Below are positions 1 through 9,923 of a stretch of DNA of 64,000 nucleotides, piece after piece (position 1 is the first letter of the stretch; each line of letters begins with the position of its first letter). The stretch lies in NCBI GenBank assembly GCA_963677415.2, contig CAXXFJ010000017.1, forward strand, positions 36,669 to 100,668, given 5' to 3'. Made by a program: the position numbers and the translations under genes. The notes under the pieces are model-generated. The model was not told the DNA's origin. It saw nothing but the letters and a program-made list of their open reading frames with translations, and did not search any database. This DNA comes from JAQUTK01 sp963677415. GTDB taxonomy: Bacteria; Bacteroidota; Bacteroidia; Bacteroidales; JAQUTK01.

Positions 1-47
1 TAAATTATTTTTAACTTGAGGCGTTCGCGTGAATTTTTATTTTTACA

Positions 48-87
48 GAGCCATTCTCGGTTAGAGATTTCCCTCCGAGAATGGTTC
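48..87. terminator. Long inverted repeat, possible terminator
   Basis: Arms at 48-60 and 75-87 pair over 13 bp with one G-U pair and enclose a 14-nt loop (core CCATTCTCGG / CCGAGAATGG). No convincing U-tract follows on either strand, so it may end transcription from outside the window or be another structured element. Confidence 0.4.
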
Positions 88-125
88 AGTAATATAATTT
101 ATATAATTCCTATTAGATTGACTAC

Positions 126-310
126 ATGAAAGATAAAGTTTGTTCACAATGGGCTTTTTTAGGAATTCACGTTCTATTATGTTTGCTTTCCTTACTTCTG
201 TGATGTTTTTGATTAAGCTTTGTGTTTTTTATGTTATTAAAAGTGGTTTTGGCGAAAATATGCAGAATCTTTGTATGGCTTTTTTGAAACGTCATTTTAC
301 TTACAAATAG
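126..310 (+). other. Two tiny overlapping ORFs, probably not genes
   Basis: This is the only coding-like content in the first 431 bases. A 25-codon ORF (126-203) encodes a hydrophobic peptide and overlaps by one base (TGATG) a 35-codon ORF (203-310). Neither has a recognisable family, a double-glycine leader or a Bacteroides promoter. They may be chance ORFs in AT-rich DNA or remnants of a decayed gene. The rest of 311-431 shows nothing recognisable, and no perfect TAnnTTTG box was found ahead of the gene at 432. Confidence 0.1.
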
Positions 311-431
311 TAATTTGAAAATAACTCTGATGTTTTCAATCATTCGATATGCTTGCTTTCTAGTAATAATTAGGAAATGATTATTGTGCGTTGTAACTTA
401 ATCGATAAGTTGAATTTGAAGAAATGAATTA

Positions 432-1118
432 ATGAAGAATGTTGCCCTCCTCAATAATAAATCGAAAGACTCTGTAATTGAGCAATTCAAAAAGAATAAA
501 TCAGCTGATCTATTGATGCGTATTTCCCATCATTTGGTTATTCATTCTAGTTTTATGAATAATTTGGGACTTTTTAATGGAAAGATGGGTATTGTACTTT
601 TTTTCGCTCATTTAAGTCGTTTTACAGAAAACATCATTTATGATAATTATGCGAGTGATCTTTTAGATGAAATATGTGCCAACTTACATAAAAGATATCC
701 AGTCGACTTTGAAGATGGTTTATGCGGCATTGGATGGGGAATTGAATATCTTGCGCAAAATGGTTTTATGGAAATAGATACTGATGACATTCTCTCAGAA
801 ATAGATAAAAAGATTATGGAGTACGATCCAAGAAGGATTACTAAGGGAGGAATTATGAGAGGCTTAGAGGGCCTTTCTTTTTATATTCAAACTCGACTTA
901 CTTCTCCTTGTCGAAATCAAACAAAAATTCCTTTTGACGAAATCTATATATCGGATTGGCGGAAAAAGATTGGAAGTATGAATATCTCGACCCAACAAGA
1001 AGTTTGGACAACTCTCCTGCAAACTGTACCTGAAGGAGATGATATTACTACTTGGCGTTTTGGCCTTTGTGATGGTTGTGCAGGTGTGGGTTTAAGAATA
1101 ATGCTTTCCAATGATTGA
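432..1118 (+). CDS. LanC-like protein, short Bacteroidales form
   Basis: The 228-aa protein resembles the alpha-toroid of LanC lanthionine cyclases but is about half the usual length. Family marks are GLFNGKMGIVLFFAHLSR near residue 46, LCGIGWGIEYLAQ near 97, and DPRRI near 132. The C-terminal GLCDGCAGVGL sits where true LanC proteins have the zinc-binding CHG, so the His ligand reads as Asp; cyclase activity is therefore doubtful. The same motifs recur in the protein at 11241-11969 and in the C-terminal half of 12162-13712. It is the first gene of an AT-rich run, 12 bp ahead of a glycosyltransferase. A role in recognising or modifying the locus peptide is inference. There is no signal peptide, so it is likely cytoplasmic. 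Confidence 0.7.
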   Translation: MKNVALLNNKSKDSVIEQFKKNKSADLLMRISHHLVIHSSFMNNLGLFNGKMGIVLFFAHLSRFTENIIYDNYASDLLDEICANLHKRYPVDFEDGLCGIGWGIEYLAQNGFMEIDTDDILSEIDKKIMEYDPRRITKGGIMRGLEGLSFYIQTRLTSPCRNQTKIPFDEIYISDWRKKIGSMNISTQQEVWTTLLQTVPEGDDITTWRFGLCDGCAGVGLRIMLSND

Positions 1119-1130
1119 CTTTTAGTTTTT

Positions 1131-2396
1131 ATGAAATATTTCTATCTATTTAACGAGGGATCTCGTGCTGCTGAGTATGGTATTGGAACGTACATGAAAC
1201 AAATGGTGGAGTGTTTACAGATAATGCCTCATGTTTCAATTAATAGAGTGCAACTTCAGTCTGAAAAAAGCGAATTTTCAATAGAAGATTCAGAAATTTG
1301 CAGAACCTATTCTTTCCCAAAACTGTCAATTGGAAGCCAAGAAGATAATGATTTATATTGTCGAAATATATGGGTTGTTTTACAACAGTATATATGTTTG
1401 AGAGATGATGATGAGTTAGTGTTTATACTAAATTATTTTCAAGAATATGCATTTATTTCATTAATCAAAAGAACATTTCCTGCTTCGTCTGTATTCTTTA
1501 CGGTTCACTATATGACTTGGTGCTTTACAATTAAGGGAAATTTATCTTATTTTAAAAGAATAGTAGCTTCAGAAGAATCTTTGCTTTCAGATGAAAAAGA
1601 GAAGCAAATATATCAACAATTCTTTAAAGAAAAGCGGTTATTTGAAGATGTTGATATGATTATTTGCCTTTCTACATATACAAAAAGATTACTTATTGAA
1701 TGTTATCAAATAGCTGAACAAAAAATCTCATTAGTTTACAATGGCTTAAAAGATGATGCAACTCTTTTTTCTTTTGTTGAAAAGCAAAAGCAGAAAATGA
1801 GATTGTATTTTGAGGAGAATGAAAAAATAATTCTTTTTGTTGGAAGACTTGATGACGAAAAAGGGATATCAGTCTTGATTCAGGCATTCAGAGTCTTAAT
1901 ACGGAAGTATTCAAATTGCAGACTACTTATAGTAGGTGATGGAAATTTTTCGATATATTTAAAAGAGTGTAAAGATATATGGGCAAAAATTACGTTCACA
2001 GGGAGGTTGGAAAAAGAAGAGTTGTTTAGATTTTATCAGATTGCCGATATTGGTGTCATGCAGTCAACACATGAGCAATGTAGCTATGTAGCTATTGAAA
2101 TGATGATGCATGGAATCCCTCTTATTGTTACAAATTCTACAGGGCTCTCGGAAATGGTAACACGAAAATCAGGATTGAAAGTATCTGTTCTTGAAAATGA
2201 GAAGTCGATTTATATATCTGAAATAGCTCTTGCTTCAAAAATTCTATATCTTCTACGTAATCCGCAATATTGTAAATCTAAAGCAATAAATAGTAGAAAA
2301 AGGTTTGAAACAATTTATTCGCTTGAAAGTATGAGAAGAAAATTGCAGAATCTATTCAATAAGAATCATAAAAAAAATAAATATAATTCCAACTAA
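1131..2396 (+). CDS. GT4-type glycosyltransferase (RiPP-locus family)
   Basis: A 421-aa GT-B fold glycosyltransferase of the GT4 type. The N-terminal half has the acceptor-side GIGTYMKQM segment. The C-terminal half has VGRLDDEKGISVLIQAF, a nucleotide-sugar-binding HEQCSYVAIEMMMHGIP loop and TNSTGLSEM. It is a paralogue of 18799-20049, which shares SRAxxYGIGTY, LVYNGLKD and the HEQCSYVxIEMMMHG block. It matches the type of glycosyltransferase known as TIGR04157, which is associated with GG-Bacteroidales radical SAM peptide systems. It lies 12 bp after the LanC-like gene and 10 bp before the VKOR gene, so it is likely co-transcribed. Transfer of a sugar to the modified peptide is plausible but not shown. 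The DNA is AT-rich. Confidence 0.8.
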   Translation: MKYFYLFNEGSRAAEYGIGTYMKQMVECLQIMPHVSINRVQLQSEKSEFSIEDSEICRTYSFPKLSIGSQEDNDLYCRNIWVVLQQYICLRDDDELVFILNYFQEYAFISLIKRTFPASSVFFTVHYMTWCFTIKGNLSYFKRIVASEESLLSDEKEKQIYQQFFKEKRLFEDVDMIICLSTYTKRLLIECYQIAEQKISLVYNGLKDDATLFSFVEKQKQKMRLYFEENEKIILFVGRLDDEKGISVLIQAFRVLIRKYSNCRLLIVGDGNFSIYLKECKDIWAKITFTGRLEKEELFRFYQIADIGVMQSTHEQCSYVAIEMMMHGIPLIVTNSTGLSEMVTRKSGLKVSVLENEKSIYISEIALASKILYLLRNPQYCKSKAINSRKRFETIYSLESMRRKLQNLFNKNHKKNKYNSN

Positions 2397-2406
2397 TTTT
2401 GATACT

Positions 2407-3966
2407 ATGAATATTCTATCTAACAAGAATGCATGCATATTGGATATTTTCTTGAATTATCTCAGAGTGAAGCATACAAAAGTATTTTCCTCCAAGTTTT
2501 ATGAAGAACATCCTCATAAAAATAATCTTTATGGTCTTTCACTAATGCTATCAGAGTATAATGTTCCCAATACAGGAATTCAGATATTGGATAAGAGCCT
2601 TATTGAGAAAATAGAATGCCCATTTGTAGCTCATTTAAATGGAGACAAATTTGCTGTTGTCCATAATATTAGTACTAATAATGTTGGTTATATTCTGAAT
2701 GGAGTAGAAAATTCAGTTTCAATTAATGAGTTTAATAGTCTTTGCTCTGGAACAATATTAACTGCTGAGCCAAATATTGAATCTATAGAGCCTAATTATT
2801 GGGAAAATAGAAAGAATCAAATTATACATGTTGGCAAACATTTCTTATTTGTTCTCTGTGCGTTATTTCTCGTGTTCAACACTTCAAGAAAGTACTTGAT
2901 GGACTTAGGGATGCTTACTTCTTTGATGATAAACTTGTTTGGAACATATATAGGGTATTTGTTGTTGTTAAAACAGATGAAATTCCAAAGTAGTTCTGCA
3001 GAAAAACTCTGTTCTCTTTTTAAGAATAGTAATTGTAATAATATACTAGAATCTGAGGCTGCTCGTTTTTTTGGTATTTTTAGCTTGAGCGAAATAGGGT
3101 TCTCTTATTTTATTTCGAATACAATCATATTACTTCTTTTCCCTGAATTGGTAATCTGTTTAAGTATAATAAACCTATTCACTCTCATTTTTAGTATTTG
3201 GAGTATCTGGTATCAAAAATTCAAATTAAAACAGTGGTGCCCCATTTGCTTAATCGTAATGTCTCTTTTTTGGGTACAGTTCTTAATAAATATTCTTTCC
3301 GGTAGTATATTTTTTAATAACATAGACCTCTTTAATTTTCTTACAATAGTAGCTATTTATGCTCTTGTTTTCTCAGCAACAAGCTTGTCAGTGCTTAAGC
3401 TTGCTGAATCTCAAACAATAGATCAGATAAAGTCAAATTATAATAGTATTAAAATAGATGAAGGTGTATTTTCTTCACTTTTGAAGAAACAACCTTATTA
3501 TGAAGTGGATAAGTCAACCTCCCGTTTATTGTTTGGAAATCCAGATGCTAATACTTTAATTACAGTTGTGAGTAATCCTCTTTGTAAAAGTTGCTACAGA
3601 ATGCACTCGCGAGTAGAAAAAATATTGGCGATAGCTGGTGACAGAGTTTGTATACAATATGTCTTCATTTCTTTTAAGTCACAGGATCTTTATACAAAAT
3701 TCTTAGTTGCCATATATCTTCAAAATGAGAGGAAAGAAGCGGAGAGAGTTTTTGGTCAGTGGTTCAGGAATGGGGGATACAATGCAAAAGAGTTTATCTC
3801 TCAATATGACTATGAAGCAAAAGCGGATATAGTTAATACAGAATGTCTTTCTCACGAAATTTGGGCGGATAATGCTGGATTGAATACGACTCCTACAATT
3901 TTATTGAATGGATATAAACTCCCCAAAGCCTATAAGATTGAAGACCTGATTCTTTTTGATATTTAA
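2407..3966 (+). CDS. VKOR/thioredoxin protein with degenerate C39 domain
   Basis: A 519-aa membrane protein with three parts. Residues 1-110 follow the C39 peptidase pattern, but the catalytic Cys is not where active homologues have it, and the His of the usual NHFVV motif reads as Lys (K81), so this part is presumably a non-cleaving leader-binding domain. Residues 140-330 hold several membrane helices and a VKOR arrangement: a loop pair C202/C210 and a CPIC pair C278/C281. Residues 370-519 are a thioredoxin-like domain with CKSC (C393/C396). VKOR-Trx proteins drive disulfide formation outside the cytoplasm. The gene lies 20 bp before an ABC exporter, and the peptide candidate at 16687 has three core cysteines, so oxidation of an exported peptide is a reasonable inference. 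Confidence 0.8.
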   Translation: MNILSNKNACILDIFLNYLRVKHTKVFSSKFYEEHPHKNNLYGLSLMLSEYNVPNTGIQILDKSLIEKIECPFVAHLNGDKFAVVHNISTNNVGYILNGVENSVSINEFNSLCSGTILTAEPNIESIEPNYWENRKNQIIHVGKHFLFVLCALFLVFNTSRKYLMDLGMLTSLMINLFGTYIGYLLLLKQMKFQSSSAEKLCSLFKNSNCNNILESEAARFFGIFSLSEIGFSYFISNTIILLLFPELVICLSIINLFTLIFSIWSIWYQKFKLKQWCPICLIVMSLFWVQFLINILSGSIFFNNIDLFNFLTIVAIYALVFSATSLSVLKLAESQTIDQIKSNYNSIKIDEGVFSSLLKKQPYYEVDKSTSRLLFGNPDANTLITVVSNPLCKSCYRMHSRVEKILAIAGDRVCIQYVFISFKSQDLYTKFLVAIYLQNERKEAERVFGQWFRNGGYNAKEFISQYDYEAKADIVNTECLSHEIWADNAGLNTTPTILLNGYKLPKAYKIEDLILFDI

Positions 3967-3985
3967 ACTTAGATAGTTTGAAAGT

Positions 3986-6193
3986 ATGACATTTCCCTGT
4001 TTCAAGCAACTCGATAAAATGGATTGCGGCCCTTCGTGTTTGCGAATTGTTGCGAAATTTTATGGAAAGAACTTTTCATTGCAGAGCTTGCGTGAGAAAT
4101 GTTTTATCACTCGCGATGGTGTTTCTTTATTAGGAATCAGTGAGGCTGCCGAAACAATCGGGATTCGCACGCAAGCAGGGAAATTTACATGGGAACAATT
4201 TCGTGATGAAATGCCATTGCCGTGTATTGTTCATTGGAGGCAAAACCATTTTGTGGTTGTCTATGATATAAAAAAGAAAGATTGGAGGCATAGGAAAGAT
4301 ACTGTATTTGTATCAGATCCTGCACATGGACTGATTGATTTATCAGCTGACGATTTTCAGAATGGATGGCTTTCATCCAAAGAAAATGGAGAGGGTACCG
4401 GGATTGCTATGATTCTTGAACCAACTCCACGGTTTTATACGGAAGAGAATGATTCAAAAGACAAACTTAGCTTTGAATATCTGATAAACTATCTCCGCCC
4501 TTATTCTAAATTTATAATCCAGCTTCTGTTGTCTTTATTGACAGGAAGTATGATCAGTCTGATTTTCCCGTTCATAACTCAATCTGTTGTTGATTATGGA
4601 ATTAGTAATAGTGATCTGAACTTCATTTTTGTAGCATTGATCGCACAAGTTGCGCTGACTTTTGGACAAATGGCCAATGACTTGATTCGTAGCTGGCTGA
4701 TGCTGCACATGACTACCCGTATTAGCATCTCATTTGTTTCTGACTTTTTATTTAAGCTGATGCGGTTGCCTATATCCTATTTTGATGTAAAAATGACTGG
4801 TGATATAATGCAGCGTATCAATGATAATTCGCGCATTCAATCATTCCTGACGGGGACATTATTGAGTATGACTTTTTCAATCCTAACTTTTGTCATTTAT
4901 TCGGTATTAATGGCTTCGTATAATATTCCAATTCTGATCATCTTCTTATTTGGGAGCTTCTTGTACACGTTATGGGTGTTTCTCTTTCTAAAGAAGAGAA
5001 AAAAACTGGATTATCGGCGGTTTAATGAATCAGCAAAAAACTCGAACAGTTTGATACAGTTGATTAATGGTATGCAGGAGATAAAACTTAACTGCTGCGA
5101 AAAACAAAAGCGTTGGGAATGGGAGAGAATACAGGCACAGTTATATAAAGTTAGTATAAAATCCTTAGTATTGGGACAGACTCAACAAGTAGGAGGTTTG
5201 TTTATTGATCAGGGGAAAAATGTATTAGTCTCCTTTTTGGCTGCAAAGGCTGTTATTGACGGAGATATGACTTTTGGTATGATGGTGGCAATGCAGTATA
5301 TTTTAGGACAATTGAATGCTCCTATCAGTCAGTTTATTGGTCTTATTCAAGCAACGCAGGATGCTAGAATTAGTTTGGAACGGTTGAATGAGGTTTATAA
5401 TCTGGAAGATGAGGAACCTGAGGATTCTGAGAAAATTAGTGAGATTCCGTCTTGCAGTGATTTAATCATACAGAATGTATCTTATCAGTATGAAGGTCCA
5501 TTATCCCCCAAGGTTTTAGATGATGTTTCTCTAACAATACCTGCGCATAAGATAACGGCGATAGTAGGAACGAGCGGTAGTGGAAAAACTACTTTAATAA
5601 AATTATTGTTAGGTTTCTACAAACCAACTACAGGTAAGATTGAGTTGGAGAAGCAGCCACTTGAACAATATCGCCCTAGTGCGTGGCGTAGAGTTTGTGG
5701 TATTGTAATGCAGGAAGGATATGTATTTTCGGACACTTTGGCTAATAATATTGGTGTAGTGGATGAAGTGGTAGATATAAAAAAGGTTGAGCATGCTGTC
5801 AAGGTTGCAAATCTGCAAGATTTGATAGATCAACTCCCCAATAAGTATAAAACGAAAATTGGGGCTGATGGTCAGGGATTAAGTACCGGACAGAAGCAAC
5901 GTATGTTTATCGCTCGTGCCGTGTACAAAGATCCATTATATATCTTTTTTGATGAGGCGACCAATTCGTTAGATTCAAATAATGAAAGAGTTATTATGGA
6001 GAATATGAAACAATTCTTCTCTGGACGCACTGTGGTAGTAGTTGCTCATCGGCTTAGTACTGTAAAGAATGCTGATCAGATAGTTGTGCTAGAGAAAGGT
6101 AAGATTGAGGAGATTGGGACACATCATGAACTTATTGGGCTGAAAGGTAAGTATTATCATTTAGTTAAGGATCAATTGGAATTAGGGGATTAA
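3986..6193 (+). CDS. Peptidase-containing ABC exporter (C39), copy A
   Basis: A 735-aa PCAT-type exporter that cleaves double-glycine leaders and moves the peptide across the inner membrane. The N-terminal C39 peptidase is intact: Q8, C14 (DCGPSC), H88 (NHFVV) and D111 (SDPAHG). Residues about 165-460 form a six-helix ABC membrane domain. The ATPase has Walker A GTSGSGKTTL, signature LSTGQKQR, Walker B YIFFDEATNSLD and the switch His in VVAHRLST. An adaptor gene follows 19 bp later. It is a clear paralogue of 7705-9912 but more AT-rich. Its natural substrate would be a GG-leader peptide such as that at 16687. Confidence 0.93.
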   Translation: MTFPCFKQLDKMDCGPSCLRIVAKFYGKNFSLQSLREKCFITRDGVSLLGISEAAETIGIRTQAGKFTWEQFRDEMPLPCIVHWRQNHFVVVYDIKKKDWRHRKDTVFVSDPAHGLIDLSADDFQNGWLSSKENGEGTGIAMILEPTPRFYTEENDSKDKLSFEYLINYLRPYSKFIIQLLLSLLTGSMISLIFPFITQSVVDYGISNSDLNFIFVALIAQVALTFGQMANDLIRSWLMLHMTTRISISFVSDFLFKLMRLPISYFDVKMTGDIMQRINDNSRIQSFLTGTLLSMTFSILTFVIYSVLMASYNIPILIIFLFGSFLYTLWVFLFLKKRKKLDYRRFNESAKNSNSLIQLINGMQEIKLNCCEKQKRWEWERIQAQLYKVSIKSLVLGQTQQVGGLFIDQGKNVLVSFLAAKAVIDGDMTFGMMVAMQYILGQLNAPISQFIGLIQATQDARISLERLNEVYNLEDEEPEDSEKISEIPSCSDLIIQNVSYQYEGPLSPKVLDDVSLTIPAHKITAIVGTSGSGKTTLIKLLLGFYKPTTGKIELEKQPLEQYRPSAWRRVCGIVMQEGYVFSDTLANNIGVVDEVVDIKKVEHAVKVANLQDLIDQLPNKYKTKIGADGQGLSTGQKQRMFIARAVYKDPLYIFFDEATNSLDSNNERVIMENMKQFFSGRTVVVVAHRLSTVKNADQIVVLEKGKIEEIGTHHELIGLKGKYYHLVKDQLELGD

Positions 6194-6212
6194 TCATCGT
6201 TATTTTATTGAA

Positions 6213-7499
6213 ATGGCTAAAAAGAATCAACATAGCGAGGAGGTGCAGCAACTGATGGGGAAAATGCCTAATTGGATTATCCGGTTAGGTACTCTATTTA
6301 TTTTTGGTGTATTTTTGATTATTCTTTGTATCAGCTATTTTATAAGGTATCCACAAATCGTATCTGCTCCTATAGTGCTAACATCCATCAATCCTCCGGT
6401 CGACTTATTAGCGAATTCCTCCGGTAAAATAGAGGCAATATTAGTAAAAAGCACTGATATAGTAAAGCAAGATGATGCGATAGCTGTGCTTAGTAGTAGA
6501 GCTAATTATAATGATGTGATAACTCTAAATAATAAATTGATTGAGGCTGGTGAAAACTGGCAGCAATATCTTATTGATTCGTTACAAAAGTCATCTTTTA
6601 GATTGGGAGAATTACAAACTGTTTATGCTCAATTTTGCAAACAGCTAATGTTGTATTCCAGCTATGTGAAGATGAACCGACATCAAGAAAAGTTGGATTT
6701 ATTTCGGAAACAGATTGAAAAGCAACAGAGTAGTCTTGAGATTCAAAAAGTTCAATATGAATTCTCTGATAGTGATCTTGATTATGAGAGAAGGCAATTA
6801 TTGCGAGACTCTTTGATGCATAGCAAAGGTGCAAAAACACTTACAGAATATGAGGCTACTCAACGCAATTATTTATCTAAGCAGTCAGCTTTACTTTCTT
6901 CTAAACTTGCACTCTCCAATAGTGAAATGACTTTATATAATTTGCAGGATCAAGTCCTGGACTTGAATAAACAGAATGAAGAGCAATATATGCAGTTTAA
7001 TTTGTCGTTTGGAGAAATAAGAAATCAGCTATTACTGTCAATAGAGCAATGGCAGGAAAAGTATGTGATTCGTTCGCCGATTAATGGCAAAGTAAATTTC
7101 TCTGTTTTTTGGAGTGTGAATCAGAATATTGCTACAGGTCAACGATTGGCCACAGTAATCCCTGAAAGAGCAATGCAAATAATTGGGAGGCTATCAATAC
7201 CTTCCTCCGGATATGCAAAAGTTAAAATGGGTGATCAGGTAAATGTAAAGTTAAATAGTTATCCATTTATGGAATATGGCTCTTTAAAGGGCACAATAAC
7301 TTCTTTGTCAGCTGTTCCGGAAAGTGATAAAGATCTCTATTATGTTGCAGAAGTTTCATTTCCAAATGGGCTTCGTTCTAATTATGATATTCAGTTGAAT
7401 TTCATTCAACAAATGGATGGTACTGGCGAGATAATAATCAAAGATATGCGTTTGCTTGATAAATTCTTGATGCCTCTTAAATCTGCCTTTCTAAATTAA
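6213..7499 (+). CDS. HlyD-type membrane fusion adaptor, copy A
   Basis: A 428-aa adaptor with a short cytoplasmic N-terminus, one membrane helix at about residues 25-46, a biotinyl-lipoyl-like half-motif, a long coiled-coil hairpin (about 95-265), then a second lipoyl half and beta-barrel (VIRSPINGKVNFSVFWS near 285). It would link the ABC exporter at 3986 to an outer-membrane exit; no TolC-like gene is in the window. It starts 19 bp after the exporter stop and ends the AT-rich group. It is homologous to 9924-11240, sharing SxNPPVxxxA after the membrane helix. Confidence 0.88.
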   Translation: MAKKNQHSEEVQQLMGKMPNWIIRLGTLFIFGVFLIILCISYFIRYPQIVSAPIVLTSINPPVDLLANSSGKIEAILVKSTDIVKQDDAIAVLSSRANYNDVITLNNKLIEAGENWQQYLIDSLQKSSFRLGELQTVYAQFCKQLMLYSSYVKMNRHQEKLDLFRKQIEKQQSSLEIQKVQYEFSDSDLDYERRQLLRDSLMHSKGAKTLTEYEATQRNYLSKQSALLSSKLALSNSEMTLYNLQDQVLDLNKQNEEQYMQFNLSFGEIRNQLLLSIEQWQEKYVIRSPINGKVNFSVFWSVNQNIATGQRLATVIPERAMQIIGRLSIPSSGYAKVKMGDQVNVKLNSYPFMEYGSLKGTITSLSAVPESDKDLYYVAEVSFPNGLRSNYDIQLNFIQQMDGTGEIIIKDMRLLDKFLMPLKSAFLN

Positions 7500-7582
7500 T
7501 GCCAAGACAGTATCATCATATATTATTATAGGAATATGTGTTGAAAAACTGTCCCGTTCATTTTTAGTATTAATTTAATAAT

Positions 7583-7590
7583 TACATTTG
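7583..7590 (+). promoter_or_regulatory. Bacteroides -7 box before exporter copy B
   Basis: TACATTTG is a perfect match to TAnnTTTG, 115 bp upstream of the second exporter gene. No clear -33 TTG was found at the normal spacing. The 205-bp gap also holds a weak dyad CCATTC/GAATGG. The gap separates the AT-rich gene group from the next. Confidence 0.45.
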
Positions 7591-7704
7591 TGAATTGATA
7601 TAGAACGCCATTCCAGTTTGTTTATTAAACGAATGGACGTAAAAAGATATCTCATAGTATTTTAAGTGACTGTGAAAAACCCGCAATAAGCACATTGGTC
7701 TGTT

Positions 7705-9912
7705 ATGAATAAATTCTCTTTCCCTTTCTATCAACAGTTGGATGCAATGGATTGCGGTCCGAGTTGCTTGCGTATGATAGCGAAGCATTATGGCAAGAGC
7801 TATTCGTTGCAAACACTTCGGGAAAGAAGTTTTATTACCCGGCAGGGTGTCTCCATGCTGGGTGTCAGTGATGCTGCTGAGAGTATCGGTTTTCGTACAA
7901 CCGGAGTGAAAGTCACTTTAGCAAAGTTGCAAGAAGATGTGCCACTGCCGTGCGTCCTGCATTGGAATCAGAACCATTTCGTTGTACTCTACAAGATTCA
8001 AAAAAGGCGTAATGGAAAAAGTGTCTATCACATTGCTGATCCGGCACACGGATTGGTCAAATATGAAGAGAAATTGTTCCTGCGTTGCTGGTTCAGTACC
8101 CGTGCCGAAGGAGAGGATGAAGGGACGGCATTAGCTTTGGTGCCGGGTCCTGATTTTGAGGATTATGAAGAAGAGAAAGAGGTGACTACCCGTGATCTGG
8201 GTTACTTCTTCCGTTATCTCACTCCCTACAAAAAAAGCTTTGTACAACTAATACTGGGAATGGTGCTGGGCAGTTTGCTGCAACTCATATTCCCGTTTCT
8301 GACGCAGGCATTGGTTGATACCGGTATCCGTGACGCCAACCTGAGCTTTATCACGTTGATACTTATCTCCCAGATGGTACTGTTTGTGACTAGTCTGGCC
8401 TTGCAGTTTATACAAAGCTGGATCATGCTGCATGTCAATGCCCGGATCAATATCCATCTGATCTCCGACTTTCTCGCCAAACTGATGAAGCTGCCAATAG
8501 GCTTTTTTGACACGAAGATGATTGGTGATATTATTCAGCGTATTGGCGATCATGGACGTATAGAGTCCTTTCTGACAGGCACATCTATTTCTACTATCTT
8601 TTCATTCTTCAATTTCATTGTATTTGGCTTTATCCTTGCCTATTACAATATGTCAATTTTGGCCATATTCCTGATAGGTAACACGCTATATGTCATCTGG
8701 ATCCTTCTCTTCATGCGTTATCGTCGTCAGCTGGATATCAAACGTTTTGCACAAGCGGCGGGTGACCGGAGCAATATCTATCAGTTGATCACCGGTATGC
8801 AGGAGATTAAACTCAATAACTGTGAGAAGCAGAAAAGGTGGCAATGGGAACGCATTCAGATCAAACTGTTTAAGATCAGTATCCAGGGAATGGCATTGGG
8901 ACAGTATCAACAGATCGGTTCGCTCTTTTTCAGTCAAACGACGAGTATAATTATCTCCTTTATGGCTGCCAAAGAGGTGGTTTCCGGTAATATGACGCTG
9001 GGTATGATGATGTCCTTGACGTATATCATTGGTCAGTTGTCCGGCCCTATCGGCCAGTTCATCGGCTTCGTGCAGTCCTTGCAGGATGCAAAAATCAGTC
9101 TGGAACGATTGAGCGAGATACATCAGAAGAAGGATGAGGAGCAGTCGGAGAGTGTCCTGATAAGTGAGTTGCCTGAACGGCGTGATATTCGTTTAGAGAA
9201 TGTCTTTTTCAGCTACGATGGCGCGGAGCGTGAATATGTGCTTGATAATATCAACCTCGTAATTCCTCAGAATAAGATTACCGCAATTGTTGGGGCAAGT
9301 GGCAGCGGGAAGACCACTATCGTAAAACTGCTGTTAGGCTTTTATCCACCCAATAAAGGAAATATTTATGTAGGTGAGGTGCCATTAAAGAATCTATCAC
9401 CTCATGTCTGGCGCCAAAAATGCGGTTCGGTGATGCAGGATGGATTTATCTTTTCCGATTCCATTGCCAATAACATTGCAGTCAGCGATGAGTATGTAGA
9501 TAAAAAGAAACTCTTCTTTGCGGCTAATACAGCCAACATCAGGGAATTTATCGATTCACTTCCATTGGGTTATAATACTAAAATCGGTATGGAGGGTAAT
9601 GGCATCAGTCAGGGACAGAAACAGCGTATCTTTATTGCAAGGGCAGTGTATAAGAACCCGGAGTTTCTATTCTTTGATGAGGCTACCAACTCTCTGGACA
9701 CCAATAATGAAAAGGAGATTATGGATAAGCTCGACCAGTTTTATCAAGGTAAGACAGTAGTTATTGTGGCACATCGACTTAGCACGGTGCGACATGCGGA
9801 TAATATAGTGGTCGTGGATAAAGGGAAAATAGCCGAAGAGGGAACGCATGAGGATCTGATTGCCCGAAAAGGGATTTATTATACGCTGGTAAAGAATCAG
9901 ATCAATCAATAG
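7705..9912 (+). CDS. Peptidase-containing ABC exporter (C39), copy B
   Basis: A 735-aa second PCAT exporter with the same length and domain order as 3986-6193. C39 residues are Q11, C17 (DCGPSC), H91 (NHFVV) and D112 (ADPAHG). The ATPase shows GASGSGKTTI, ISQGQKQR, LFFDEATNSLD and VAHRLST. Its composition is clearly more GC-rich than copy A, so the copies are unlikely to be a recent duplication. It is followed immediately by its own adaptor. Two complete exporters for one visible precursor suggest either other precursors elsewhere or partial redundancy. Confidence 0.93.
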   Translation: MNKFSFPFYQQLDAMDCGPSCLRMIAKHYGKSYSLQTLRERSFITRQGVSMLGVSDAAESIGFRTTGVKVTLAKLQEDVPLPCVLHWNQNHFVVLYKIQKRRNGKSVYHIADPAHGLVKYEEKLFLRCWFSTRAEGEDEGTALALVPGPDFEDYEEEKEVTTRDLGYFFRYLTPYKKSFVQLILGMVLGSLLQLIFPFLTQALVDTGIRDANLSFITLILISQMVLFVTSLALQFIQSWIMLHVNARINIHLISDFLAKLMKLPIGFFDTKMIGDIIQRIGDHGRIESFLTGTSISTIFSFFNFIVFGFILAYYNMSILAIFLIGNTLYVIWILLFMRYRRQLDIKRFAQAAGDRSNIYQLITGMQEIKLNNCEKQKRWQWERIQIKLFKISIQGMALGQYQQIGSLFFSQTTSIIISFMAAKEVVSGNMTLGMMMSLTYIIGQLSGPIGQFIGFVQSLQDAKISLERLSEIHQKKDEEQSESVLISELPERRDIRLENVFFSYDGAEREYVLDNINLVIPQNKITAIVGASGSGKTTIVKLLLGFYPPNKGNIYVGEVPLKNLSPHVWRQKCGSVMQDGFIFSDSIANNIAVSDEYVDKKKLFFAANTANIREFIDSLPLGYNTKIGMEGNGISQGQKQRIFIARAVYKNPEFLFFDEATNSLDTNNEKEIMDKLDQFYQGKTVVIVAHRLSTVRHADNIVVVDKGKIAEEGTHEDLIARKGIYYTLVKNQINQ

Positions 9913-9923
9913 TGAGTAGATCA

